This document shows positions 51,944 to 62,660 of a DNA stretch of 64,000 bases, piece by piece. This DNA comes from Dicaeum eximium. Lineage: Eukaryota; Chordata; Aves; Passeriformes; Dicaeidae. Position 1 is the stretch's first letter. The number at the start of each line of letters is the position of its first letter. A model generated the notes under the pieces. It saw only the letters and a program-made list of their open reading frames with translations, did no database searches and was not told the DNA's origin. Both the position numbers and the translations under genes were made by a program. Location: assembly GCA_013396995.1 (NCBI GenBank), contig VWZP01007832.1, forward strand, positions 2,238,711 to 2,302,710, in the 5' to 3' direction.

Positions 51944-52331
51944 TCATACAATGGCCGTGCTTTCAGTCTTTCTCTATTTCTCCCTCGGAACTAAGAGTGG
52001 AGCCTCTGTGCACATAAATGACATGTGAGATGGCCATCTCAGGCAGGCTGCACATCTGCAACTTCTTGCTCAAATGACTCCAAATTTGCCCCAAGTGGTT
52101 TTAGCCAGGGCCTCTGGGAGGTTCATCAGTGATGCAAAAATCAGATTGAGCATATGAATATTGGGGTGTGTTGCATACTTCCTCATTCAGCAGAATATGA
52201 TGCTCATTCCTCACTACAGCAGAGCAATGCACACTCTCCAGGATGGATCTGAGCGTATACAGCGCCGAAGTATTGTAAGTAATAAATGGTGTACCCAAAA
52301 GTGCCTAGCTGCAGTGGTGATTAATCATTTA

Positions 52332-52457
52332 GGCCCTGATCCTGCAAACATGCATGAGTTTAATGTTACTACTATGAGTAATCCCCTTGATCTCAAATTA
52401 GATTAGTCACAGTCTTAACACTTGGCACGTGAATAAATGTTTGCAGGGATAGAGCCC
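52332..52457. mobile_element. palindromic MITE-like DNA transposon
   Basis: The left end GGCCCTGATCCTGCAAACAT is mirrored at the right end by ATGTTTGCAGGGATAGAGCC (reverse complement GGCTCTATCCCTGCAAACAT), spacing 126 bases. Inner parts also pair (GCATGAGT against the ACGTGAAT region). ATTTA stands next to both ends and may be a target-site duplication. The end sequence resembles a palindromic repeat common in turtle and crocodile genomes, as I recall it, so this is probably an old sauropsid element. The family name is not known to me. Confidence 0.65.
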
Positions 52458-52464
52458 TATTTAC

Positions 52465-52586
52465 GGCCTGATCTTGCAAATTATTACTGTCTAGCACTGT
52501 GCTTCTGTTTCTGAATATTTTCACCAATGCAAAAAAACCTAACCAAATCCTCTCTCCTGAGCTGTGAACGTTGCAGGATTAGATCT
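52465..52586. mobile_element. second palindromic MITE-like element, more diverged
   Basis: The left end GGCCTGATCTTGCAAA is matched by the right end GTTGCAGGATTAGATC (reverse complement GATCTAATCCTGCAAC), spacing 122 bases, nearly the length of the neighbour 7 bases upstream. The ends match the same family, but the centre is diverged. Confidence 0.5.
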
Positions 52587-52624
52587 GCTGTTTGGTATGT
52601 ATGTACAGCTCTGCATCGTGTAGG

Positions 52625-52656
52625 TCATGGATAGATACAGCTGTATCTGGCCATGG
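52625..52656. repeat. short palindrome (perfect 16-bp core)
   Basis: AGATACAGCTGTATCT (52633-52648) is a perfect palindrome with a CAGCTG E-box at its centre, flanked after 2 mismatches by CATGG and CCATG arms. Confidence 0.7.
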
Positions 52657-53366
52657 GTGTGTGCCTTGATGCAAAGCACTCAAAAGCTGATTGCCATCAG
52701 TGTTCTTTACTGTCCCTTACCACTGGTTATAAGATTTAGGTCTACCATCTACAGTGTAAATGGAATTTTTCTCCTAGTCCTTTTTTTTTAAAAAAAAAGG
52801 AAGAGAGACATTAAATCAGTTTTGCTAACTTAGGATGAAGACAATAAGGAACCCAATAAGCAGCTTGCAAATTTAAGTCACCAGTCTAATCAAATTCCTC
52901 TGGGCTGCGGTGTCCTTTCTGTGAAATCAACCTGCATTAAAGCGACTGGGTTGCTGTTTGTGAATGTACCATCTCTGCAAATTACTGCTGCTCTGTTGCA
53001 TTGTGTTTGTATGAATGGGGGTGACATGTGCTTGCCCACAGGTCCACGTGAGAGAGGTGGGGTGAGGAAGGAAAGATATTTTTAAAATGAATCTAGAGGG
53101 AGAAAGTGGAAGCTGCGGCTTCATAGAATGTGAATGGTATCCTAAAATAACCCCTGTCATCTGCCCACCCACCCACCGCCAAAATCAAGGTGCAGCTCTT
53201 TCATTTAAAATTAATTCTTGGCCCCAGAGGGTATCGATAGATCAATATCTTGTGCTTCTGATCTCTTGCGGGCCACCCTTCAGTGGCTCATGCAAAGGCT
53301 AAAAACAGAAAGATGCAACACAAAAGATACCGCAGTCAGCTCAAGCAAGGGGGATATTTTTAGATC

Positions 53367-53494
53367 AGAAAAGGGAAAGGAGGGGAGAGGGAGAGAGAAA
53401 GGAAAGAGAGGGAGAGAGGCTGGTCTAGGGTTTGCAATCTAATTTGGTCTCCCTCTTCCCCCCTCCTTTTTTTTTTTTCTTTCTCTCTTTTTTT
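53367..53494. repeat. polypurine tract followed by polypyrimidine tract
   Basis: 53367-53419 is purine only (53 bases of G/A). 53448-53494 is pyrimidine only (47 bases of C/T, including T13). The strand bias flips over 28 bases, so the two tracts could partly pair with each other or form triplex DNA. Confidence 0.8.
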
Positions 53495-53543
53495 ATTCCA
53501 TCGGTGGTATTTTCCATACAATCTGATTTCTGCCCGCTTGGCT

Positions 53544-53569
53544 GGGGGGGCTGGGGGGAGGGGGGTGGG
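53544..53569 (+). promoter_or_regulatory. G-quadruplex motif / SP1-type G-box
   Basis: G7-CT-G6-A-G6-T-G3 on the + strand satisfies the G4 rule with very short loops, about 140 bases before the CRE below. This is promoter-like context. Confidence 0.65.
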
Positions 53570-53697
53570 CTGGCACAGCAAAGCCGGGCTGAAGATTCTG
53601 GAGTTTTATGGCTCATTCCAGCTAGTGGCTTCTCTCTGCCAGTTGAATTAATTTGATACTATTTTTGAAAGTCAGTGTTTCTAAGGGAGACCTAATG

Positions 53698-53724
53698 ACG
53701 CAATGACGTCAATGCAGGTCAATA
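53698..53724 (+). promoter_or_regulatory. CRE cluster (TGACGCAA and consensus TGACGTCA)
   Basis: A full CREB palindrome TGACGTCA lies at 53704-53711, directly after TGACGCAA (53697-53704), an ATF/C-EBP-like half, and before an AGGTCA nuclear-receptor half-site (53716-53721). It ends about 55 bases before an assembly gap. With the G-box upstream this looks like a promoter reading into the gap. Confidence 0.55.
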
Positions 53725-53776
53725 GCACACACTGGAGGAACTGACTGTGCTACCGGGAGCCAAGGGCTGGGAGCCC

Positions 53777-54113
53777 NNNNNNNNNNNNNNNNNNNNNNNN
53801 NNNNNNNNNNNNNNNNNNNNNNNNNNNNNNNNNNNNNNNNNNNNNNNNNNNNNNNNNNNNNNNNNNNNNNNNNNNNNNNNNNNNNNNNNNNNNNNNNNNN
53901 NNNNNNNNNNNNNNNNNNNNNNNNNNNNNNNNNNNNNNNNNNNNNNNNNNNNNNNNNNNNNNNNNNNNNNNNNNNNNNNNNNNNNNNNNNNNNNNNNNNN
54001 NNNNNNNNNNNNNNNNNNNNNNNNNNNNNNNNNNNNNNNNNNNNNNNNNNNNNNNNNNNNNNNNNNNNNNNNNNNNNNNNNNNNNNNNNNNNNNNNNNNN
54101 NNNNNNNNNNNNN
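53777..54113. other. assembly gap (337 N)
   Basis: Unknown sequence. The left flank is promoter-like and GC-rich (GGGCTGGGAGCCC). The right flank is T-rich with a donor-like CAAG|GTAGGT at about 54205. GC-rich drop-out is likely. Confidence 0.99.
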
Positions 54114-55627
54114 GAGGGAGTTATTTATTTTTGTTTTGTTTGGGGATTGTTTTGCTTTGTTGATTTTTTCTTTGCATACAAAAATAAGTGAAGAAGATTT
54201 TGCAAGGTAGGTTTCTCTGTGCGCGCGTGTGTGTGTGTGTGCAGGTGTTTTCCTTTTGCTTTTTGCAAAGTTTTCTGATTTTAGTAGTTAGATGCTTTTA
54301 CAAGAAGTAGAGTTTTCTGATTTGCTCGGCTGCCTGCCTTGGAAAAGACTGGACAGCGTTGCATTCCTCCTCCTTCTGAAGAGTTCTCTAGGCTGTCGTG
54401 TCGTGTGTCCTGTGCATTTGATGTTCCTGCAGGAAAGCATGCTAGTTTGCAAGCTCAAACTGCAGGCAGGGAGCTATGTATTTAAGACCCACACACACTT
54501 TTTGTAGAGGCTGCAACTTTCATTTTGTCACATTTTGGGGTGGGGGGAGAAGAAAGGCGTCAAGTCACTCGGGAAACGAGCTTGCAAATGAAATTTTAAT
54601 TGCAGAAAGAGTCAGAGTCAGCAGCGTTGAAGCTTAAGGAGGATGGGAGGGAGTTGACATTTCTTGCATAGAGAATTTGCTACCATTGGGAATAGACTGA
54701 AAGTCCATAGTGGAGGGGGGGGAAATAGGTAAAATGGTAACAAAGTAAATGATGAGGCAAAATACTAATGAAAGTGATGCAGGAAAGTGAGAGGCTGTTA
54801 CAAGCTCTAACCACCTGTAGAGGGAAATCTTTATACATAGTAATTTCTGATAGCTGATCTATAGAGAACTAAAGAGAATTACATGTTCCAAACTTTGCTG
54901 CTCTGCAATGTGCAAGCCAAGATGCCAAAATTCTTCATTAATTCTTGGTGGCTTGCAAATTGCAGATACTGTTAGCTCGAGAGAAATGGGGTTTAGCAGC
55001 TACTGATTCTTAGTCTCCACCTTGGCTGCAGCCATCTGTGGTGCACATCTTGGTTTTCTTTACTGCTGCCGCACTCGACGTGGTTATCAAGAGATGTCTT
55101 GCCTAAGAAGAGTGGGTTTGATTTATTAATAATTTCAAGCAGGTTTTTTAATTGGAAAAAGTTGGATTGTCTTCAGTGTCTGAGGGGAAGGTTTCCAAAG
55201 TAGCTGTAGGGACCAACTGGTCTAACCAGTGGAAAGCATTTTTCCCTTCAGAGGATCCTGCTGAAGTTCTGTATAACCAGAAGAGTAATACCTTATGACA
55301 ACTGACACAGGGCACAATGTGAGTAATGTGTCACGCCTTGGGCAGGGCCTTTTCCTCTGAGGAATCTCAGGGCACAAGGCGGAGCAATGAAGCAGCCTGA
55401 CCTCAGAGGGGACACAACGTGAAACTGCAGGGTGATGACCAAGCGCCTCAGAAGGGTGAGGTGGCAGTGGAAGTCAAAGCCATGGCAGGTTGTGGAGAAA
55501 GTCAAAAGTGAGGTGGTTAGGAGGTAGCATTTTCCCTTCACATTTGCTCATACACTATTTTCACCCCTTGTCATGAAGGACAGATCTGTCAAGAATGGGC
55601 TGCTGGTAACAAAGCACTCATTTTTTA
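54114..55627. other. intergenic, right flank of gap
   Basis: T-rich start, an alternating purine/pyrimidine run (54218-54243), then unremarkable sequence. No coding exon. Confidence 0.55.
54218..54243. repeat. alternating GC/GT run (Z-DNA type)
   Basis: TGTGCGCGCG followed by (TG)n, 26 bases of strict alternation. Confidence 0.85.
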
Positions 55628-55760
55628 ATCATAGGGTCATAGAATGGTTTGGGTTGGAAGGGACCTTAAAGATCATCTAGTTCCTACCCCTCACTGTCCA
55701 CTTGACCATGTTGTTCAAGGCCCTAATCAACCTGTCTTGAACACATCCCACACTTAATTC
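55628..55760 (-). mobile_element. CR1 LINE 3' end, reverse orientation
   Basis: ATCATAGGGTCATAGAATGG, then TTTGGGTTGGAAGGGACCTT, then AAAGATCATCTAGTTCC is the reverse complement of the typical avian CR1 3' end with its terminal 8-bp repeats (ATTCTATG-like). Further in, TTGTTCAAGGCCCTAATCAA and CCTGTCTTGAACAC fit the CR1 consensus too. Low divergence, so probably younger than the copy at 38.6 kb. This is the strongest pointer to a bird. Confidence 0.92.
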
Positions 55761-57751
55761 TTCTGATGCCTGCTGCATCATTGGTCCGCCTCCATTACAG
55801 AAATATGGAGATCTCAAGTTAACTTGGGCTTGAATCACCTCTACTGCCATCTGTTGGCCCCTCATCTCTCATTTTCCTGTCTAGCTGAGGAAACATGGAA
55901 ATCTTGTGTTTTATTCCTGTGAATCTTGATGCATATGTCATTTGGGTCATCTGAGTAGTAAGACTGCAGAAGGTGAAACACCAGAGGACAGTGTCACTCT
56001 TGTTTCCTCCACATAACATTGCAGCAGCTGGAGTGCATCTCCTCCGGGTGCTATTTTGGGTCCAACCTCTGCCCTCATAATCTGCATTAACACCTCTGAT
56101 TTTTGGTTCAATGATCTCTATCATCTTCTGCCAAAACCCCAAGTTGTTCCCAACCCTTGTTTACTGAGGTTTGTGCTTCATCTTTTCTTTTCTTTTCTCT
56201 GCTTCTTATCCCAACCCCCAAATCTTTGACTGATCTGGATATCTTAATGTTTTGAAATGCCACCAGGTTTAAACAGCTTCAGGAGCTCCTCACTTGACAC
56301 TTCAAGAAAGCAGTCAGTGGCAGGATGACTCTTGGTAATGGGTTTTCATTAACTCCTTTCACTTCCTCCTCTGGGGGAACTTCTGAGGTCCTACACATGG
56401 TCTTCTCCGTACAAACTCTCTTTAACCCAGATATTCTCACATCCACTTCACCTATGAGTCACTGCACTTTCTAGCCTACAATTACATTTGCATAGCTTCT
56501 GCAATAGAGGGAATTCTCCAGCTTGCACACTGCTCATCTACTCTCCTGCAGCTTTCCAGATGCTGTGTCTTTTCATGTCAGGTTTAGAAGGATTCTCTGT
56601 GTTGCAAGAGCTAACCACCACCTCTTTTTCTGCCCTGTCCTTTCTCTCTACTACCATCTCCTCCTAGTCCAACAGTGAACAGGACTGCATCAACAAAGGA
56701 TCTTAGCCTGAAAATGCTTATGTTGGTTTAGATGCTTGTGCAGAAGGATATTCCTTATTAAGACTACTCCCAATTTGTATGGTCTTCTGCTACTCCTGAT
56801 TTTCTAATGTTAAACTAGGTCCTGTGATGCAACTTATCCCAAGGAGACTGCATAAGGTAATTCTAAAGTGAAGTTTTTGTTTAAGAGGTTGGGTTTTTAT
56901 GCCACCATACAGCCTATTAAGTGTCAGGTGGACAGCCTTATAGATGAAAATCCTGTATTTCTTCTCGCAGTACTTCTCCGAATGGTCTTGCCAAGAATTG
57001 TGTAGTACCTCTGGAGATCTAGATACAGTCTTCTTCATAGTAAATGGGCAATGAAAGTACCCCTTTCTCATGAAAAGCCTTCAGAGAGGCAACCCCACAC
57101 TACCTTATAAACTCTGGGCACAAGAAGCAAAACTCTTTCTTCTACTAAACTGTGCATTCGGTAGAAGGACCAGACAAAAGGTCAGTGCTGGTGAGGTAGA
57201 GCAAAACAGTTTATTGCTTGAATTCCCTTTTAGTTTATAGAAATATGAGCAAGAGGACACAAGTCCACAAACTCTCTGGCAGAAGAACTGCCCTCTCTCA
57301 GTTTCACTGCAGACTTCTCTGAAAGACACTCTAAAATTCAGTGACACCTATATGCAGTCCCACTGCCCAGTAAGTTCACCTCTGCTTTCTCAGTCAAAAA
57401 CCTAGTAGCAAGATGAGTGGCTCCACTCATCCTCATACTCGCTGGAGTATTTTTGATATTTTTGACATTTTTCCACTTGAAACACCTGGATCACGAATAG
57501 GATTCAAAGATTATCTCAGCCCTCATACTTGCATATTGCAACACATTCTTGCAGATTCTTGTTGTGTAGAAGCTTCAGCTTATCCTGCTTTTCAGGCTTA
57601 GTCAGCTTCCCATTGACTCCCACTGTGAGTATGAGGCCATGCATCTTGCTCTTACTGCTTGTTTACTTTCCACTTCTCTTCACACTACCCAAAATCTCCT
57701 GCCTATGAACTTGTCTGTCACTTACTGTAATCCTATCTAAATTATCTTCAC

Positions 57752-57850
57752 AATATAAATATTATTATTTATAATAAAAATAATATAATTTATAATAGAA
57801 ATTATATTTTAATTCCATAACATAATTTATAATGTAACAATAATATTTCT
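57752..57850. repeat. AT-rich low-complexity tract
   Basis: Repeated TTATAATAAA/TATAATTTATAAT units, many self-complementary, nearly free of G and C for about 100 bases. Confidence 0.8.
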
Positions 57851-58449
57851 GCAAAATGTAACTATTCCAAAATACAAAACTGTGCCATGACACAAGTAAT
57901 TTTCCTGTTTTTCATGGGACTCTGTTTTGTGGCCTTGCATTTGAATTGTAACCTCATGGGGCAGGTACTGAGTCTTGTTCATTCTTTTGTCCAGTACCTG
58001 TCACATCACAGGTGGGTAGGTAACAATGACATAATCTGTCATTCTTTTTACTTTTTGTCCCCCCTGAATAAGGTTCCAGCTTTATTTTAATGCTCCAACC
58101 TATTTTCAAGTGCTGGCTCCCAGCTAGAATGTTCCACATTCTTACTTTTTGATTCTGGGTTTGCACAGCATTCAGTAGGATGGGAGCTTAATCTGAGATT
58201 GCCAGCATATGATAATGAAGCTCGTGTTTGGAAGTTTAACTTGTGACGCGTTGCTAATGTACGGAGCAATCAGCTGATACAATATTAACGTTAACAAAAA
58301 TTAACACATTTCTAAATTTAGCTAAATACTCATTGTCAGTCTTGAACAACAACTCAGAATAGCTTTTACATGCGAACCTTGAACTACTCAGAAAATCATT
58401 ACCTGGAATGTAATTCAGACTTTGTATCTCTGTTCATAGAGCCCCATAA

Positions 58450-58461
58450 TAATTGCAATTA
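58450..58461. promoter_or_regulatory. paired-homeodomain P4-type site
   Basis: TAATTGCAATTA is a perfect palindrome of two TAAT half-sites four bases apart, the P4 arrangement bound by paired-class homeodomain dimers. The surrounding 58390-58600 reads like non-repetitive, possibly conserved DNA. Confidence 0.4.
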
Positions 58462-61400
58462 CTGCAAAAGCAGCACAAAACAGTGATCTGTGAGGCATTT
58501 ACATAAGTATATGGGTTTCATCCCCTGGCTCTGCAGCAGGCATTTATAGCAATATGATAATAGCCTGCACTTCTCTGTTGCTCATCCATGGATCTCCAGA
58601 TATTCTACTAATACTCAGTAAGTTATGTATGATGCTTCTCCATCCAGTTCACATCACGAGCTGGTAAGTATTAATACACCTCTCTTGTCATTAAAAGGAT
58701 GTATATACAGCCACAGCAAGGACCAGACAGAGCTGCTGCCCATCCTGTGCTTTGGAGAGAACAAAATAGAGAGAACCACTGTAGTTCCCCTACCTGCATT
58801 TGGCCATATATTGGCTGGTGGTAGTGGTTTGCTCAGGTGTGTGCAACGCAGTGGTGTTTCTGGGGACTTTCTGAAGGGCCTATACTCTTCCAAGTAGTGA
58901 AGTGTGTCCTTCTTCCTGTGAATTTCATGGCATGTCTTGTCTTCTCAGTGCTAGCTGTTAGTCCAGCAGCTGTCACAGTTTGCCCTAGGGGAGCTGAAGC
59001 ATGTCTTAACAGTAAAAACTTGTAGATGTTTCCACTCCTATGCCCAGTCACATGAATTACCCTCTCCCAATTCATGACCAAATAGCACCATGTACTAATA
59101 GACATAGTCACCTATTTGGCAAAGTAAAAGAATGTGAATTTTAGCATGTTTCTATTGAGAAGATTCAACATCTGGGAAAGTAAAAGCCATTGGTGCTTGC
59201 CCAGCTGGTCCTCCTGGGACTTTGACAAGTTCTGTACACACTGATGGTTTGCCAGTCACAGTTAGGGAACCAGTGGCTTAATTTGTAAACTGTGCATAGA
59301 AAACACAGCTTGGATCTGAGCACAAACAGCTTGGATCTTGGTGCCATTTATAGGGTTGAACTTGCTATTAGCACACAGTGCATAAATGTTAACTGAGGAT
59401 AAAAATAGATGTTCAGACAAAAAGTCGTATGTGATCTAGATCTTTTGATCCATTTGTGTTTTAATTTTCCTTCATGCATATTGGAAACTGCCAGATGTTT
59501 CTGCTTCACTGAATGTGGATTTCTGTAACTTGGGGGTCTAGAGAGATAGGAATTCCAGGACTACTGAGCAGTGTGAATTTGAGACTTTTTGTTACCCCAA
59601 AAGGTAAGTAGAGGGGTGAATGATTAAATCACCATCCTGTCCTTATTTAAATATGTGTTACATTTTCTGGCTGAGTAGCAATCTTTTGTTGCCATTTTTG
59701 ATAGCCACATCAAACCACATTATAAGGAAGAACAAATCAGAAGCAACAAATTAGGAAAGAACAGTGTTACAGAAGCACCATAGGTCAGGATAAGAGCTCA
59801 CAAGGCCATGTCTTCATAACCCTAGGCATCTCACCTTGTCTTTCACCTTACCATCTAAGAAATGAAGCTAAATTAATGTATTTTCTTTTTCCCACCTCAC
59901 TGTCTTCTGCCTTGAGAGAACTTGACTTTTTTTCTTTGATGGATCCTTTGGCTTCATGTTTTATTATCTCAGAAAATAAATTCTTCCTAAATGACTTCAA
60001 TATCATCCTATCCATATCCCATGCTCTCACACTGACTGTAATACTGGATAGCTTGAGGTAAAGACTGACACAGATTTTTGGCATTTCTTCATCACAGCCT
60101 TCCCTTATTTTCTACCTGTTCAAGTTCCTGTATAATTTACCTTGAAGTGTTGTCTTATCTTTTTGGTCTTGTTTATAACTCTTTCTTTAAGGTGGTTGCC
60201 AGATATGTGTGCACATTATGTTAAAGGTCATGGGTCTTATTCGTGACAAGTTCCATTTTAAAGGCTAATGAAAATCAAATCTTAATGTAAAGACTCATCA
60301 AATTTGTAGCAGGATTCCTCAAAGGTTATGCTCCTTGTATCTGAAGTATGATGCCTATTCAATGTATTTCTTCCATAGGTTTAACTTTTATTAAGAAGTG
60401 ATATGAATTTCTTTTGATATCATCCTCAGTATTGAGACCTTAGTACTCTTTTCCACCAGCTTCATTATGCTAATGCTTTTCTTCTTTTCATCCCTGTTAT
60501 GCAGAAGTATGTCCCCAGGGCCTGATTTTGCAGCCATTGGAGGAAAATCCAGTTTCTATCCTTTTACATGTTATAGCAATGATATATATCTATAATGTAA
60601 ACAGAAAAGCTAATGATGACAAAGCAACCCCCGTACACTGACATTTCAACCCCAAACTGTTCAAAGTGTTTATTAATACGATCTGTGTGAGATGCTACTT
60701 GCACAAGTTGTCTATTTTATTGGTGTCCTGGTATATGCATTCAGGTTCTCAAAATGATCCATAAATTGAAGTCTTAATAAGTCCTTGATCTTCTGACACA
60801 GGTGAGATTTTCTTTACTAATGTAATGCAGTTTCTCGTTCTGATGTTGGAGGTAAAGTGTTCCTTTCTTCCTTTTGCTTCCTTGCATGCTCTGATCTCTG
60901 ATTATTTATAATATTGCTGTCTTCTTACTGATGACTTTTATTGATTATCTCAATGCTATAGATATCTTCAAGAACATCCTGTTTAGGTGAGTATTGTCTT
61001 ATCTTCACTTCATGAGCAGATATGCCAAGCATAAAGTGATTGGCACTTCATCTGAAATTTGAGGAGGACCTCAAAATTATTCAAGGAAAAAGCCTTTCCA
61101 TGAGAAATTTCAGATCAATACTTGTTGTAGCAAATTTGTGGTTGGAAGAGGAATATCTAGATTCTAATTCTCTGCTTTAACTAGCAATTACTCTTCTTCA
61201 GTCCTTTCACTAGCACATACTCTACCACCTATAAAAAACAGCAAATTGTTGAATAGATGTTGCTCCAATTTATTTCCATTTCAATGTGATTGCTCTTTCT
61301 TCTGCATTCTACATTTTCCTGTAACAAGAGTTAACTAGCATAACTTATTGATTGACCTGATGCAAGGTGAATTTTATTCAAAAAGATGACGTGACTTTGT

Positions 61401-62534
61401 GAGATCCTAGTATATTCTGGTGGCACTTCACTCTGTTTCTGTTTATCTTCTGTTCTCCTTATGTTTGGAACATATCACATGTCTTTCAGCTGCTTGGGTG
61501 AACTAGGCCAAGAACAGACTAGAAATGTTAGTGGGAGTAAGACTGGGTTAGGAGATTATTTTATAGCAATTATGCTATTGAATGGCTAACAGGTGAGTAG
61601 AATTCCAAGGCTCTGAGGAGGTAACTGTCAAACTACAGCAAAGCCAAATTGAGAAGGAGGTGGTGCCTTGAATTTGCTGGATCAAAACCCCAAATAAGTT
61701 ATGAATACCACTAAAATTATTTTATTTTCAAAGTGTACTACTTCTAAAGTGTCAGATCATAGTTGGTTTTAAGCAGCAATTTTGTGCACGCTAATGCTTT
61801 ACTGTTAATAATAATAGTAGTATCCCAATCTGGGGCATTACCCATCAGGGCAGAGTCTGAAAGGGAAATTTCCAAGAGTGAGGACAGTTCGATATGAGGA
61901 GCATATGTGTTAGAAACTGGGCTGCCCCTTTGGCATCTTCAGTAGCTGTAGGCGAAAGGCCATGTACCTGCAGCTGATGGAGACTCTGCTGCTTCAGTCA
62001 CAGTCAGGTATCACTTTACAGTGGAGGAAAAAATACAGGATCCATTGCTTTCATTAAGACTTCATTGGCAGGGAGGCTTAATTGTTCAAAAATGAGATGG
62101 CTAATAACTAAAATATCGAGATAGAAGATAGATTTTCTTTTTAGTGCTTCTAATGATCAGGAGAAATAGAAACTGCTGTTTGGTACATGGTCACCTGCCA
62201 AACATTCTTTTCATTTTGGATGGTTTCCATTTCTTTTTGTTTTTTTTTTCATGAGAGAGATTCTTTGGGCACAGAGATTCTCTGGGCACTGGATGTCACT
62301 TCAACCAAGCCTTTAGCAGCAGGCAGGGAAGACAGGAGATGGCTCTGCTGAGATGGAGATGGTGCATTGGGCTGGAGAAGCAGGTGAGAGCAAAGAGGAA
62401 GGGCAGGCTCGTTTTGTGAAAATGAGGCTGAAAGATGGTACTACTACTACTACTACTCAGCTTCCATGAGAACATGTTAAATCCATTGGTAGGAAGATCT
62501 AGTTCTTTCACTAAAACTAGAGAGCTTAGGGGAA

Positions 62535-62540
<6 letters not shown>

Positions 62541-62571
<31 letters not shown>

Positions 62572-62660
62572 CAAACCCCCCCACCCCCCAAACAAACAAA
62601 AACACAAAAAACCCCAACCCCCCCATCCCCCAACACAAGCAAACAAACAACCAAAATCAA
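62541..62660. repeat. poly(A) then A/C-only tract, minus-strand G-quadruplex
   Basis: A29 (62541-62569) is followed by C-runs of 3, 7, 6, 4, 7 and 5 separated mainly by A, with almost no G or T until about 62660. The minus strand therefore has six G-runs and can form G4. Reverse-strand open frames rich in Gly and Phe come from this composition. Confidence 0.85.

Larger units (their letters stand above)
55761..62535. other. intergenic, no gene seen
   Basis: No coding exon recognised. AT-rich palindromic DNA at 57752-57850, a homeodomain-type palindrome at 58450-58461, (TCTTT)n near 56181-56199 and (TAC)6 at 62439-62456. Open frames are short and unsupported. A weak palindromic-element end (GGGCCTGATTTTGCAGCCAT) may lie at 60519-60538. 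Confidence 0.6.

Noticed and set aside
53747..54163. 138-codon frame, mostly unknown residues
   Set aside because: It consists almost wholly of the N gap.
55846..55859. CTCF-like GCCATCTGTTGGCC
   Set aside because: Several core positions differ from the consensus, so it is too weak to list as a site.
62296..62646. Gly- and Phe-rich minus-strand frame
   Set aside because: Translation of the poly(A) and C-run tract, not a protein.
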